Assembly (NCBI GenBank): GCA_007258455.2
Contig: VDFB02270651.1
Span: 489,932,711 to 489,996,710 of the forward strand
Source of the DNA: Sequoia sempervirens
Lineage: Eukaryota; Streptophyta; Pinopsida; Cupressales; Cupressaceae
Reading direction: 5' to 3'
DNA: 64,000 nt
Shown piece after piece: positions 9,396 to 23,395 of the stretch. The translations under genes and the position numbers were made by a program. Below the pieces are notes generated by a model. The model had not been told where the DNA came from, did not search any database, and worked only from the letters and a program-made list of their open reading frames with translations. The number at the start of each line of letters is the position of its first letter. The first letter of the stretch is position 1.

Positions 9396-11640
9396 TTAGG
9401 CTACTTGAGCCTTGTTTTTGTCAGCAGCCATGTCCTTAAATTTCCTAGAGGGTAGATCACTAGGGGTTTGCCTATGGTTTTGATCTGATTCTTTTCTGAG
9501 TTGCTTACCCATAGGTTGATTAGAGGGATTATCCTTCCTTTTCCCAATGAGGTCGTTGAACATAGATGATTTCCTAGGTTCTTCAAAGGTGACTCTTTTT
9601 GCTGATGTTTTTAGTGTTGCTTTAGATAATGGGGTTCCACTAAGTATCCTAAAGAAGGCATGCATTATGATAGGGACTTTGAGTAGTTTGAAGGTAGATA
9701 GATTGATTTTTACCTTCTTGAATTCTTCTACTACATATTCACCCATTTGTTCAATTTCAGAATCAAAGGCTCGACCAATGGTGAAACAAGTAGGTTGGGT
9801 TTTCATTTGGCTTGACTAGTTTTGGGATTGGCCTTGAGGCTAATTTTGGGATTGGTTTTGGGGCTAATTTTGTGACCTATCCTTGTTGAAATATTGGGTG
9901 GGAACATGGGGAAGCCTAGGATTGTTGCTAGCATTTATATCAGGTGGAGTACTAAAGTTATTTATTTGGGTAGAATTAGTAAAGGGTCCACCAACTTGCC
10001 TATTCCTAAGGAAGTAAGGAGTTGATCTTTGGTGAAACATATGAACTTCATCTACATGCTCTTCTTCCTCATCTAATGGACCATTATCTATTGAATCAAA
10101 AAGCCTTGATAAGGTTACTTCATTACTTACCTCTTGTACTTCTTCATTCTAGATGGGTGCAACCTCCTCCTTGGGCTCAATAGAGTCACTCTGCGGGAAG
10201 GGAGCTTGGTGGATGATGAGGTAGGAAGAGTCATAAGACTCAGATGGGACAATATCCCTAAAAATAGCACTATCAACAACATTTTGGACCTCCACTTGGA
10301 ACATTTCAGTGGCTGTTTGGAATTTAGAACAATCCAACTTGGAGTGTCTGCTTGTCTTGTGAATCTGGCACCATCTAGACAGAGTGACCTTAGTGAGATA
10401 TACTCCACTGGTAATCTTTTCATTACTAGCAGGTTGATCCAGAGGAGTAAGAATCTCAAAGTTTTGAATTAAATTCTACTCACTGTCACAGCTTTTCCTA
10501 GAAGAGGTGTTGGCTCCGCGATTATCCCTACCATTCCTGTTATCTGTGCTATCCTGATTAAGGTTAGCCTAGAGGCTGAATTGGGAGGCCTATAGCTAAT
10601 TGTTTTGATTTCTCAAGTACATCATTTCTATTGACATTTTCTTTATCATTTATTTCAATTCTTCCAATTTGACTTTCTCAGTATTGCTTGGTTATGGCAC
10701 TTGATTTTGGAGGAAGATGGGTGAGGCTACTAGTTCATTTTGATGTGTTGGAGGTAATTCAGATCCTAACAAATGTAATGGTGTTTGTGACTTCTAAGAG
10801 TACATCTGTTGTTGTTAGGGAGCCTAAGAATAGGTTTGTTGTTGTTGAGACTACAAGTAAGAAGGCACGAGAAGTGCATGATTCATTGGTTGTCCACGGT
10901 GTAGGATGATGGGAAGCTATGACACTTGGTTCATGAGAGGTGTCTAATGAGTGAATTATTGGTTGAGCCCTTGAACCTACATTGGATGGGCTACCAGACC
11001 CAAACAAGGTAGCAAACCAGAAACATTTTTCCCTAAGTCAACACTGGCAACAACTGCTTCTACATAAGCAATCACTAGCATGGTAAGTGGTGGATGCATC
11101 TTTTTCACCAATGCTCATGTGAGATTATCCAATGTTGCATAGTAGATGGGCATGGCTACAACATCATTGTGTATGCATGGATCTTAAAGTCTCATGAAGG
11201 CACAATGGAAGTAATCATTGAAAGATCCAATAGGTTCATTAATCTCTCTTTAGATGGACATAAACTGTCAATGTCACTATGAAGGGCTGATCTAAATCTT
11301 ATACTTCTGCAAGAAAGCATTCTTCATGAGGTTCCATGAAGTAATAAACCCTCTAGGAAAATTGATCTACTAGTAAAAAACCTCCTCCCCCAATGAATAT
11401 GGAAAGAGGCAGAATTTAATGTCTTCATGACTGATCTACATATTTGTAATTGTTGTTTCAAATATCATGATATGTTCCTCTGTCATCCTTTGTGGGTCGC
11501 GAGTATTAAAATTTGAGTGAAAGCTCTCTAGATTTTTTGATATGTCATGATAATCATTGAAGTACAATGGGGAAAATTTTGGACCAACCAAACCATGGTA
11601 GGAGGTGAAAGAGGGATAGCAATCTAGGGTTGTACCTAGG
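9396..11640 (-). pseudogene. Gag of element D with C2HHC-type zinc finger
   Basis: The particle-forming core is seen at about 11,560-11,290 as SHEDIKFCLFPYSLGEE followed by FITSWNLMKNAFLQKYKI, the standard plant retrotransposon gag motif. It continues at 11,250-11,040 with EPIGSFNDYFHCAFMRL. The zinc finger lies at 10,370-10,329 and reads WCQIHKTSRHSKLDC. This is C-x2-H-x4-H-x4-C, a form known from plant Ty3 gag proteins in which His replaces the second Cys. The C-terminal part to 9396 (KLLKVPIIMHAFFRIL, then a Lys-rich tail) leads into protease. Several frameshifts and stops are present. Confidence 0.82.
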
Positions 11641-12049
11641 CCACAACTATTTGGATTGCACCTTGAACTTGAAGGGCAGGGAGAGTTACAACTCCCTAGC
11701 TTCTAGAGATAAAAGGCGGAAAAGCAGTTTGATATGGCTAAGAGGAGGATGAACAAGGGGTCAATGGAGGTGAAGGTGGAAGGGAAATGAATGGGATGGA
11801 GGAAGAGGAAGCAACATCTCCTCCCTTAGTTTGTTTAGCCCTGATGGGAGGTAGAAACTCTTGAAGTTCCCCTTTGTTTGGTGTTGACCTTAGAATCCTC
11901 CAAAATCTCAAATTGTAGAAACTGATAACTCCACTCCTTGGAGTTGTTTGCAAGACTTTCCTTGTCTTCATCATACTTGGTAGTGTGGTCCCTAAAAAAT
12001 TATAACTAGGGGAAGGCATGGGTGGAAAAACTCATGAAATCCATGGTTA

Positions 12050-15000
12050 TCTTTGTTGACATCCTGTCCTCCATCCTTTTCTAAAAGTGGGGCTTTATTT
12101 TCTCTAGATCTATTTGTATTGCAGGCATGTCATATCCTATTATCAACCTCAAATATTGGGCAAAATTTTCTCTAACTTCCTTGACCCATTCATTTCCAAA
12201 TCCACTTTGCCAAGCAATTGCTCCAACCTTTATTTCCTATTCTCAAAGTCCCACTTTCATACTTCCATGAGCCAATGATCGTCCCTCTTGAATGCAAGCT
12301 CCTTTTCCCACGTTGCACTTGGTAGTTTGAGAATAGCCTCAATCTTTGGGTAGGTGGACTTATACTTTGTAGGGAAGTCAATGCAAAGATTCTTTGTACT
12401 CTCAAAATATTGCTAGAGATCCAAGAATTTGTTTGTTGTTCTAACAGCATGGCTAATGCCCATGTTTTTGGCATATAAAACCTCCTGAAACCAGCTTTTC
12501 ATTATCTTGTCCAAGTTCTTTCTCTTTTCCAGCTTATCAATTTTCTCTTTTGATAGTAGTTGTGGTGGAGACATGGACATGGTAGACATTTCTTCCGTCA
12601 TGGAAAATTGTTGAATGTATGCCATCAAGTCAGCTACTTGTGTCTTTAGCTCCTCTTTCAAAACTTTGTCTCACTGTATCAGGTGTACAACTGTGGAAAT
12701 AGATTCTTGGTGGAGTTATACCTTTTCCCCCCTATTAGATATTCCCAAATCAATGGTAGAAACATTATAGATTATTCATTTTTCTCCCACCACCAGTGTT
12801 GCAACCTAGAAAGTCCTGGATCCAGAAACATCCATTGTTACTTTGGATCTAACTTTGGGCCTTTTCTCCATTTTGGTAGTGATTTTTTCCCTAGCTAAGA
12901 TAGATTCTAGTCTCGTTCTTGGATTACTCAAGGTGGGATCCTTCTACTCAAGTTGCTTCTCTAGCCATTCGGGCATTTGAGCCTTTTCTGCAGGTGACTT
13001 ATGATCGCCCTCTTCTTCATCATTTCTAATTTCAATCTCCTTTTCCTTAGGGGATTCTTCTTCTGCCTTTGCATCTTCTTCATCTTCAACAAAATCCCAA
13101 ATGAATGTTATGCGTCTGATTGGGGATTTGGTGGGTAGGCACTCTTTGGGACTTTCTTCCCTTTTAGCCTCCTTTTCTCTTTTGCTATTTGGATGATTCT
13201 CATGTTTGTGCTCCTTGGGTAGTTCAGTTTCAATGCTTTTGTCATCTTGACCTTCACCTTCAAGTCTATTCTCTTCAACATTCTTGTCCTCTCTACTAGT
13301 AGGTGATACATCTTCTAGTTGTTCCCTTGTAGGAGGTTCCACATTTTCTTCGATCTTGTCACCCTCTTGCCCTTCCTCTTGAGGAGGTGTCCTTTCAACC
13401 TCTTCCCCAACATCCCTTAGTTTCCTAGCTATCTCTTCCTCAAAATCACCATCAAATGTTTATCTAATATCAGTACCATGATCTCTTTTGTCACTACTTT
13501 TAGAAGATCTTGTTCCTTCTTCCTCATAAACCACCCTATCAATTTGTTGATGCTCATATTCTAGGTATTCATGGTACTCATCCACTTCCTCCTTCAATGC
13601 TATCAAAGCTTCCATCTCCCACTTCTCCCATTCCTGGGATATTTGAATTGTGGATTCTATTGTTGGTGGTCAAGTTGGAGGTTTCGAGGGTAGAGCATTG
13701 GCAAGGACTTGCAATAAGGTAGCTTGGATAGTGGGATCCAAAAATATTTGGGAAATCTCAAAGGGAACATTCTGCATGTGTCATGAGAATGCCGCTGGTA
13801 GTGTGAGTGTTGACATTAGTATTGTTGATGTAGCCAGTGGAAGCAATGTGGTGGGAGACATGGAGGTCAAGGAAAGTGGAGAAGTTGTTGTAGAGGAGGA
13901 GTCGATCATCACAACCTGCTCAATAAGTAGAGAAGAGGCAAGGTGAACTGAGATGCCCAACGTAGGTGGGGATGTGGCAACCATGGTTTGGGAAATGGAT
14001 GGAAGGGTGGTAGAATCAGGGACCGTGGGTGGATATTTTGGCTGATCTATCTCCCTTTCTTAGAGGGGAAACCTTCTGAATCTTCTTTGAGTACACCTTC
14101 ATATCAGGCTGATACTCCTCTATTTCTTTCCTTTTCCTTGATCTTGTGAGTGGAGGAGACTTGTATGTTTCTCCTATTGAGGTTGTAGCAACAACATCAT
14201 CTGCGGTGTTGGGTTCACTCTTGATCCCTTCATACATTAGGAAAAACCCTTGTTGCTTTAAAATGGCTACTCATCCATTGATCCATTCCTTGGTGTGAGC
14301 CTCGAAGAGCTTGATTAGAATGTCAAGGTCATCGACCTCTTGCTCATCCCAATCTATGACTAGTATTGGAAAGTTGATGATTGCACTGTACCTAGGGTCC
14401 ATTATAGTACTTTCATCTTCTTCAACCTGGTCAAGTATGGAAAACAATTTCACCCTTCTTACAAAGTATGTAGTCATACTCAAATAATGCCTTGTGTGCA
14501 CCTCCTTATCATCCTAACAATTTTCCTAGAAATCCTCTACATGATACAAATGGGCATACCTAGGTCCAAGTGCCTTCCTTACATGCCCATGTTGGTCCAT
14601 TCATGGGCGAGCTATGTGTAGGTGAAAATGATATTCTGCTAGTTTCTTCTTAGAATTCCTAATGCATTGGGAGGTTTGCAATTTGTACATACCTTGGCCA
14701 AAAGTTAAGGGATAAGGGATCCCTACCAAATTCCTATCGCTTAGGATCGAATGCACATGCTACAATTTTCAAGAGAGCTCTAACAATATAATTCAGTGGT
14801 TGGGTACTAGGGTAGCTTATTTAGCCTCTTTTTGTAACCTTGGGCCCAAATGTAGGTGAACTTGGGGTACTGGATGAAAAATAAAGTGTACTATTTCAAG
14901 AATTCCCAAGTGTTGTGAGAGACCCTCCTTTCAAAATCTCCCCCAAGTAATTTGATGGTGTGACTCACGAAGGCATCATTCACTCTGCAATACTCATTCT

Positions 15001-15930
15001 TAAATTTTCTAAACTGGAGCTAGAGGTATCTATCATAGACATTCAATGCTTTACCTAGCTCTTCATCGGGTGCCCTGAACAACCGAGCATACTGCCTCCA
15101 CTTAGAAAATGAATAAACAAGATAGAAGGTCATGTAGAATCTAGAGGTCTTCTTTATATTCATGAACTTCTCATGGAAGCAGTCACTTATTATGCATCCC
15201 TAGTAGAATGAGACCTTTGTAGTAACATCTTCCTACCCACGGAGAATCTGCTCTCTAAAGTAGACCATCCACTCTTGAAAGTATGTTGCAGTGTGAAGGC
15301 CCCTTACCCCACTCAAAATGGTGACCATGTCATGGTATTCCTCATGAAATTCATCGTGAAAGAGTTCCTAGGGGACTTTTACAGCACTGCCCCTCTTCTC
15401 CTTGAGCTAGTACTAGTTTATAGGTTTCTTACAACCACCCGGGTCCTCATCCCACATTACTTTACATTCTGCAAATGTTGGAAACTCCATTATTTTGAAG
15501 GTAGAGATGTGGAAAGTGTTTTTTATTGCTTCACCCAACATATCAGCAAGGATGTTTCCATCTCTGCCAAATATGGTTCATGCTTCAGGCTAATATTCCT
15601 ATCTACAAGCTATGAACAACTCAAGAGAAACAAGGGGCGATAGAAAGACCATAGCCTTAGCAATTCCATTTCCTCTGATCAATCTTACATTATCAGTCTT
15701 AGGGTGGATCCTGACCCTTCATTTGAATTCCTCTATATCAACATGGCCGAAATTAGTATCTATAATTTCCTTCTAGTCTGTAATGATTTTTTAGTGAAAA
15801 GGCTCTCCTTGGAATTGGTTCTTCATCTAGTGTTTTTTCCTCTTTCCCATGAGAAACATTGTCTGACTTCTTCCCTTTACCTTTCTCTACAACCACCCTT
15901 GAGGGTCCTGTACCTAGTTCCATATATCCT
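12050..15930 (-). pseudogene. Long accessory ORF of unknown function upstream of gag (element D)
   Basis: Starting near MELGTGPSRVVVEKGKGKK at about 15,922, one minus-strand frame can be followed for over 1 kb with stops mainly at TAG and TAA. It includes IMEFPTFAECKVMWDEDPGG, then EEYHDMVTILSGVRGLHTAT, FHEKFMNIKKTSRFYMTF (15,183-15,130) and YPKFTYIWAQGYKKRLNKLP. Downstream follow a block with YAHLYHVEDF (about 14,560) and FPILVIDWDEQEVDDLDILI (14,370). Next come a basic linker, a highly charged Glu/Lys-rich segment (13,342-12,944) and a coiled-coil-like segment ending LEKRKNLDKIMKSWFQEVL (12,520). No catalytic motif or known domain is recognised. Extra ORFs between the 5' LTR and gag are known in Ogre-type Tat elements. 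Related ORFs appear at 26.5-29.0 kb and 54.2-57.65 kb. Confidence 0.7.
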
Positions 15931-15949
15931 ATAAACAAAGGCAAGATGA

Positions 15950-18300
15950 GAATAAAAAATAAAATAAACACGGTCGTTAGTCAAAATATTGTGGATGAAG
16001 TCTAGTTAGATGTTATATCATTTATAAATTCAAACTTTTACTTCAAGATACCATTACCAATTTTCTAAAGGAATTTTGGACAACCCAGGCCTAGGGGGTT
16101 GGACTTCCCTAGTAGGAGTTTCATCTACAGAGTGAACAAGATAGGGCAATCCAAGTGGTTTCTCTCAACCCTATATTTCAATGGTTTAAAGGCTCATGTA
16201 GTAGAGGGCTGAACCTAGGCATGTGGGTTGAGACTAGTTTCTAAATTGAAGGTCATTTGGGTTGCTTTGGGAGCATCCAAAGATATAAGGCCGAAAAGCC
16301 ATCAGGGCTTCACTGCTTTGGAATAGCCAAATTGAAATGATATTCAAAGGTTAGAGTCCTATAGTCTAAAACTCGAGAGGCTAAAGGGAAGCCAAATTTT
16401 CTTCTTAGCTTTTATGTGCTTAGGCCTTAAGGGGCTAGAAGCCATCGGTGAATTATCATTTGGAACAGTGGGCATTGAATGAAAGTCCAACAAGAGCGAC
16501 CTGATGGACTAGACATGACATCAAGTTTGGATGTTACATTTCTTTGTTAAATACTGGGCGATTGCGATGGAGGGTCCTAGAGGATGGAAGGATAAGCTCA
16601 ATTTTCCCCTTTTGGATGGCTGAGATGTCATGGAATTCCATGTGTGGAATTCCACTAGCACGAGACCAAGAAAGGAAAAAGTACTTGAATTTATCGTTTA
16701 TCAATTGCTACATCAAAAAGAGTCTCAAGGCCTATAAGATAGGAGGATGTTACCTGATGGCCATTTGGAAATGGTGAAACCACTAATGGAGTCCATGGAA
16801 AAAACTCCATGAATTGGGGCTTGGGGATATGATGGAACAATTCATTTTCTTGGTTTAACCCAAACGACAACAAGCGAGGGAGGCTTCGGGGCTTGGGTGG
16901 ATGGGGTCATCATGTCGTTTGAAAATGTGAAAGTGATACAACATCTCGGGGATGGAATCCCATGGGAGTGGGGTCAGGAAACATAGAGGGAGGCCAATTT
17001 TTTTTTAGTTTAAGTCTAATGGTGATCCATCGAAGGAGGTCCAAGGTCGCGGACCCAAGAAGGCATCCCACCATTTGGTCATTTGATGTTTGTTTTCTAA
17101 GTTTTTGGTAGCAATGAGAAGGCCTGAGTCTAGAAGGCATGAATTCCATATGAAAATAATAGCACTCACAAGGTATAGTTCTAGATGTGTCTTAGAGGAT
17201 TCCTTGGAGGTTTTCTTGCAATTCCATCACATGGGTTTTTTAGGTGTTGTCTTATTTTACCAAATTGAAGTATTTTTAACCCATGTTCATTTATCATTTA
17301 ATTTTAAATCACAAAAACCCCATGGAAAGGTGGATGACAAACTTACCTAAAAATTTCAACAAGATAAGTTTGTGAAATCCATGAAGGATCAAAAAATGAG
17401 GGAAGTGGGCATGAGGGCAGCGAGCAACGAAGGCATTGGACTTCTGGACTTGTTCTGACTTCTTCTAGCTAACTTGACATATGAAAATGAGAGGTTGAAC
17501 TAGATATGTATACCCATAATTATTATTTAATGTTGCCATTAATGCCCGTATGGATGACAAGAGGGTTGGTGAATTTAAATTCACAAACGATGGTGGGAAG
17601 GCTAGGACTCGGGCACTAGGTAGACATGTTTGGATGACCATTCAAAAGTTGTTTCGAAACTAGTGGCAAAGGGAAGTTTAGGGTCTAGAAGGTAGGATGC
17701 CATCACAAGTTGGGCATTGAAAATGGTGAAGTCAACGTGAAACCCCAAGTGGAGAAGTTAGAAAGATCAGACCTAGTGGGGCAAAAGGCGGTCTGGTTTC
17801 AACTCAATTTGTAAGGGGTGGAAATTAGGAAGCAAGGTCTTGAGGTGTTGGAAGATGTAGACCTTTGGTTGTTAAGGACAACAAACACATGATGGAAACC
17901 CAACAAGGGAAACTTGGTAGCCTGGGCCTGCTAGGCCCCAAGGTCGTTGGCAGAAGCAAACTTCCAAGGAAACTTTGTAAGGAACCAAGACTTAACAAAT
18001 TTGGAGGGAATGAAACATGGTCAACTTAAGGTAAGACTTTTGAGACATGCTGACCATTTAGTACACCAAAATGGGGTACACAAAATGATGCAGTGACAAA
18101 AATGACCTAAAAAGGTGAAAGAAAAATAGGGTCCCCATTCCAAAAGGGCACAACAAACCCCTATTTGTAGCAAAACCTCTTGCAGCCTTATCGAGACTGT
18201 ACCAAGAAATTGAAACTAATGTGAAATGTGTCATGCATTCTATATGCACAAATATTTTTTGTGATCCTTCTAGTTTCCACACATTCCCCCAATCAAATTA
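15950..18300. other. No gene recognised; probable leader or LTR of element D
   Basis: No reading frame with known motifs is present on either strand. By position it should hold the 5' leader, PBS and perhaps LTR of element D, but I found no convincing PBS and no matching direct repeat at 3.75-5.3 kb. A pyrimidine-rich TTGCCTTTGTTTATAG on the minus strand directly before the accessory ORF start looks like a 3' splice site. Confidence 0.35.
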
Positions 18301-19700
18301 ACTTATAAATTAATGCTGAGTGATGTAGCCATCTTTTCATCTATCACAAACACACCTTTTAAGCACTTGTTTTAAAGGTAAGCTAGATATCTTAATTTGG
18401 TCCATCCATCTGGTTCGAGGGTACTTATGCATAGGAAAATGGTCTTAAGGAAAAGAACACATAGATGTGAAGTGCCAGATTTAATTTGGGCCACTCCCTG
18501 CCTCCCCATTGCTAAAAGTTACACATGGGTTAAATCCAATAGGGAAGTGAGGAGGCCAAAACATGGATTTTCTTATGGGTAACTTGGAATAATATTATCA
18601 TATTTTTTTTGAAATAATATTGTCACATGAATTATTAAGGATTCAAGTGTTGAATTAAATGTTAATTGTCACATCAATGATAGTGGTTAATTTAAAAATG
18701 TTAAGTGTGAGCATTTGATGTCATACTCATTGCCTTTCTTCTAACTTCTGTATATACTTCACCAACTTGAATCTCTTCATATCATTTATAATATATTTGG
18801 ATTTGATTTCTTTCTTCTCTATTCTTAATTTAACTATGAGATTATGGAGTCTTCATGGCGTGTCATGCTACCCAAAGTTTTTTGGGAGAAAAGAAGGGAT
18901 GTTGTATATGATAGATGAGAGTTGGGTATGGTTTTTATAATTCCTTCTGTGCAAGTTGAGGATGCTATAAGAATAATTGTGGGTAGGGAATGGCTTTAGA
19001 AAAACCATTGTTCTCTATATTCTATGGTAGCTTTGTCTTTCTTGTGCAATTGCATGGACGTTTTGCTTGATAAAGATTTGGTGAAGATGCTAGAAATATG
19101 TTATTTGTGTACCCTTTCATTTACTCTATTTCTTTGTTGGAGTTGGCACTAGAGCATTACAATTTTGAAAGTGGGTTAGTGCCTATTGGTGGAATCTTCT
19201 AGAAAGTGAAATTGCATTCTTCTATAGCATAGGATCTCACCCTAGTTAATATGTGATGGGGTCTATTATGTGATATGAAAAATGAAACATTAAAGAGTCT
19301 AGATTTTTGGAGGAAGGTTTTCAGTGATTCATTTTTCTTCTCTGTTGTTACTTTGTTAAATTCGATTCACATTCTACTCAAACACCTAGTTGATGTCCTC
19401 AGCTAATGTTACAAAAAACATAGTAATGAATTGTGTGATGTGTCACATATCTATATTTTATTGTACAACGTAATAGTTCTTGTAATATGTATTTTGTGAC
19501 TGGTTTTTTGTCACGGTTAGTGGCTTTTTGGCTAGGTTGGCTATTTACTATGTACTTCAATCTTTAGAAATAGCTACTTAAATTAAAATACTTTTCATGG
19601 CTCCATTCTTGTAAATCTTTTCTACTTTGATCAATATAAAAAATGTGGCTTTTAAAACTAATAGTAATTATCAACAAATAGTTATGATCATAAGTGAGCA
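18300..19700. other. No gene recognised
   Basis: Plus-strand sequence from 18,840 to 19,400 gives only short open stretches without motifs. The end (19,480-19,680) resembles the 3' untranslated end of a LINE by its character, but no reverse transcriptase or poly(A) tail is visible. Confidence 0.3.
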
Positions 19701-19704
19701 AAAT

Positions 19705-20990
19705 TGTTGGAAGTGGATTCACTATGAGAAGGGGGGTGAATCAGAGTGATCTAATTTTAAACTTTCGACTTTGAAAGCACAATGAAAACTTTTACTAATT
19801 TAAAGCCAATGTGGTAGAACTGTTTATGCAAGTGGACATTAACACTTTAAATCAGATTGACATGAAACTCGATTAACATTTACAAATCATATTAAAAGCA
19901 TCATATGATATTATTCAATTAATGTGTGAACAATCTTGTTTATGATTTTGAAACAAAACTACAAGTTTGCTCAGTGCAGATTTAACTTGCTTGACATAAG
20001 GCTTTTTAAATCAGATTTGAACAATTTTAACTTTGCATGACAAACTTTTGAAATATGAACCCTTTGATCACACTAAAAATACCAAAGCATTGACTAAATA
20101 AGCACATTAACATGAAACATAATGAAAGACAAATAACATCACATAACACAAATATTTCCTGAGTGGAAAAACCCTCTTGGGGTATAAAAAACCACTCGCT
20201 AAAATTTCCTTTTATTAATTAAAGAGAACCAACTCTGTAACAATGGTGGAGCAACAACTCAACACCTTTTTTGAAGCACCAACCACTCAATGCACAAAGT
20301 CATTGTCTAAAAATGTAACAACCAATGACTTTACAACTGCACTTTATTTGCAATCCCAAAATCATTAATGAATACAAAAATATAAAGGATATTCAATGAT
20401 TCCAACTACAATATGGATTGTTTATAATAGTACCACAATAATTCTTCATAAAACTGAATGATATCTCTAATAAGAACCAAAGATTTTGCACAATAAAAAA
20501 CCTCTTTCCTCTTCTCAAATATGGAAAATATAACAATGATATAACAAACAAATGCTCTGTATTTTCCTTAGAAAATCCCCATTTGAACAATGGCTTAAAA
20601 ACATGAATTTATAGAGCAAATAAAACTAAAAAACCCTCGAGATAGGGTTTTGAAACTAAAAAATTATCTGCCAACTACCTTTTACAATCTCTTTGAAAAA
20701 AAAAAAAACTTCCTTTTCTCTTTTAATATCTTTACAATTTTTTGGTTAAGAAACAACTTTCCATTTCAAAAAAAAAATTGAAAGAAAACCTTTTTTCACC
20801 ATTTTCCTTAATTGATTTAAAGCCTTTTTAAAAAATGAAAAAAAATGTGTAAAATTTACCTTTTACGGTAGCTTAATTTGCAAACAAAATCCCTGAGGAA
20901 AACTCACACAAATCTCTACTAACAACTCCTAGAAAGTCCACCATAGAAATTGACAACCTCCATACTCTAACATACTAAAACACTAGCTTG
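19705..20990 (-). repeat. Ty1/copia-type LTR, probably solo or fragment
   Basis: It begins TGTTGGAAG at 19,705 and contains the block AGGGGGGTGAATCAG, then a segment GTGGAAAAACCCTCTTGGGG at about 20,165. The same two blocks occur in the same order in the other copia-type LTRs of this window (23,977; 25,244; 30,405 and, reversed, 36.6 and 39.7 kb). The upper boundary is not defined, and no gag or pol is seen next to it. Confidence 0.6.
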
Positions 20991-22695
20991 AAATACCTCT
21001 AGTAGCAAGCTTGGACTGTAATTGAAAGTGCATCATGGTGGCGCAGCTAGGGTTCAAGTTAATTATGTAGAAACGAAACTATCATTTGTTTACCCTAGTA
21101 TTCTTTTCATTGAGTACCAAATTATAACCAATAAACTTTTTAAATCCATTTACCATGAAGAAAATAATGAATTAGAGAAAGTCAAGTCACTGCCAACTCA
21201 CATCCACATGAATTATCATATTTGTCAAAGATATCATAGTGTTGCTACCAAGGAATTTTCTAAAACCTGATAAGCCTTCTTTAGAATGCAACAACAAACT
21301 AAATAAACTCTAATGAGTATGTCGATTGTCAATGAAATGTGAAAGCCGACAATGTGATCAACTACCAATAGTCACTAAATGACTTTAATCTTAGTCACAA
21401 ATAGAGGCTGATGAAACAAACACTATAACCATTGAAATATGGTATGTTCGACTAAGACTTGATGAATATTAAGTGTAGACCATGTCACTTTGAGGAGCTC
21501 GAATATTCAAAAACAATACCATGAAGGGATAAAATCATGAAATAATGGAGCTAACAATACCTTTCCCACTTGAAGCCTGAACTATGTCAAATGATGTTAC
21601 AAACAATCAATGCCCTTCAATTGTATGCCTCAAAACATGAAACCATATAAGCCCAATAATAAACACTATAGTCAGCAGAGGCAATAAATATATGCATTAT
21701 TTTGAGTAAAAAAGGAACTCCATGAACAATAGCCAACTCATGAATATAGATATGACTATGTATCAGTACTAGGTATAGCATGAAATATAACTTGAAAGAG
21801 TCCCAAGCACAAAATGAGTTAAAGAAACAAATACCTTAGCCATATAATGTAGTCACCAATAAATAAATAAATATTATCATATGCACGGTGAACATATCGA
21901 ACCCAATGTATCGTGAAACTAATTTGAATGCCATGTGAAGGATAACAAAAATGTATACATATGTAGTGTCAAAATGAAAGCATATACCCTAAAACAAGAT
22001 ATACCTTCCCACTACAATTTCATAACCTGTATATGCTAAATTCACCATAGACTATATAAAACTGTTGTCTACACATGATGCTCCAAACATCAGTACCACA
22101 AGATATCAAATATGAATGTAAACAATAATGCCAGTGGAAACCAAATACAAAGATGCCAAACTAAAGTACAGTTTTGACATCAAGGAAAAATAACAAAAGA
22201 GAAGTTCAACAAAAATTTATTATGAATTATTAGTGGACATTGATAATGATTAAGGTAAAAGAAGACATTTAATTCTCTCTTTCTAATGCATCAAATTACT
22301 TTACCTTTCATTTATTCAATTGAAAAATTCTCAATCTTTTTGAAGAAAGTGTGCCTATAGTACTACATGAGGTGGCATGGATTAATGGCATATAAACATC
22401 CGGAGATATTGATTAGATAGCTTTATATTGAAAATTGCACCATGTACTATATAATCATAGATGATGATGTTAATAATCCAATGATCTAGTGAAACAAGAT
22501 TTGTAATGATTTCATATCATTTGAGTGGCGCCGGCAATTTTGAAAATTGACAACTTGTCATCTTGAGGTATAGTTTGCATGTAGCCAAATGTCAATCAAA
22601 TTAAACATTTTAATTATAAATGTATGGTGTAAGTTACGTGAATCGATTATGATACTTTTTTGGTTTATGTGAATGGTGATTATGATTATACCCAA

Positions 22696-22718
22696 CCTCA
22701 CATGTGACACATGTGAGG
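22696..22718. repeat. Perfect 11-bp inverted repeat
   Basis: The arms CCTCACATGTG and CACATGTGAGG are separated by one A. The arms are perfect in otherwise unstructured AT-rich sequence. Confidence 0.9.
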
Positions 22719-23210
22719 TGTACATAAGGATCAGGGTAGTAGAGGCACTATTGGCCCATAAATAAGGATTGCAATCATAACTAAAATCACTCGTTGAAGG
22801 CTAAAGACTTTACTATTGAGTGCAATATTCTATATTTTCATAAGGGTTTTAATTTCATAGGGTTAAAAAGGATTGAAGAATAAGATGATGTGCTATTATT
22901 AGGGATACACTAAATTCTCCTACCTCAAGTTATGTAGTTACATAGTAGAAGACCAATTTCCTTCAAGTTCAGAATGAGTGGAATTGGAAAGAAGTTGATC
23001 TGGTTCACTTGAATTCTAAGGCATGTTTTGAAGTAGGATGAGGAGCTTTGATGGAGATAAGTTCTATTCCAGTGCATGAAGGCTATGTGTAAAAGATGGG
23101 GACAATTTTACTACCCCTCATCTTCTACATGACTCTAGTTCTCAAAGGGGATAAGTACATTTTGTATCTTCACAGCTCCCCTTTCCCTAGCATTTTTCGC
23201 CAGGAAAGCC

Positions 23211-23395
23211 CCATGCATTTTCATTTTTAGAGGAACATTTGTATTTGAGAGCATATTCTTGCCTAGGAAATTATCATGCACTATTTTGAGTTCCCATGGC
23301 ATACTAGGAATGTTCCATGCATTTATTTTTAGAATGCATGGTTGACCTAACAAGTCTCATCACCATGCATTTATTTTTAGAGCAAAATTTGTATT
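23211..23395. repeat. Three copies of a CCATGCATTT-ATTTTTAGA motif
   Basis: CCATGCATTT followed by (TC)ATTTTTAGA occurs at 23,211, 23,315 and 23,363. In the first and third copies it is followed by an ACATTTGTATT or AAATTTGTATT tail. The second copy ends in ATGCATGG, so it is palindromic with its start. Confidence 0.7.

Larger units (their letters stand above)
5290..15930 (-). mobile_element. Ty3/gypsy element D with extra RNase H before RT and a 5' accessory ORF
   Basis: The minus-strand order is an accessory ORF (about 15.9-12.05 kb), gag (11.6-9.4 kb), protease (9.3 kb), a first RNase H (8.46-8.04 kb), RT (7.6-7.0 kb), a second RNase H (6.85-6.48 kb) and integrase (6.13-5.4 kb). Two RNase H domains and an extra 5' ORF point to the Tat-like part of Ty3/gypsy. 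The gag zinc finger of C-x2-H-x4-H-x4-C form also fits. The reading frames carry many stops, frameshifts and a large RT deletion, so the copy is dead. Its LTRs could not be delimited. Confidence 0.85.

Noticed and set aside
16040..16060. TGGTATCTTGAAG on the minus strand as PBS of element D
   Set aside because: Only the first seven bases match the iMet PBS, and no LTR end with a partner copy could be found next to it.
19480..19680. Plant LINE 3' end
   Set aside because: The sequence character is suggestive, but there is no poly(A) tail, no TSD and no readable reverse transcriptase upstream.
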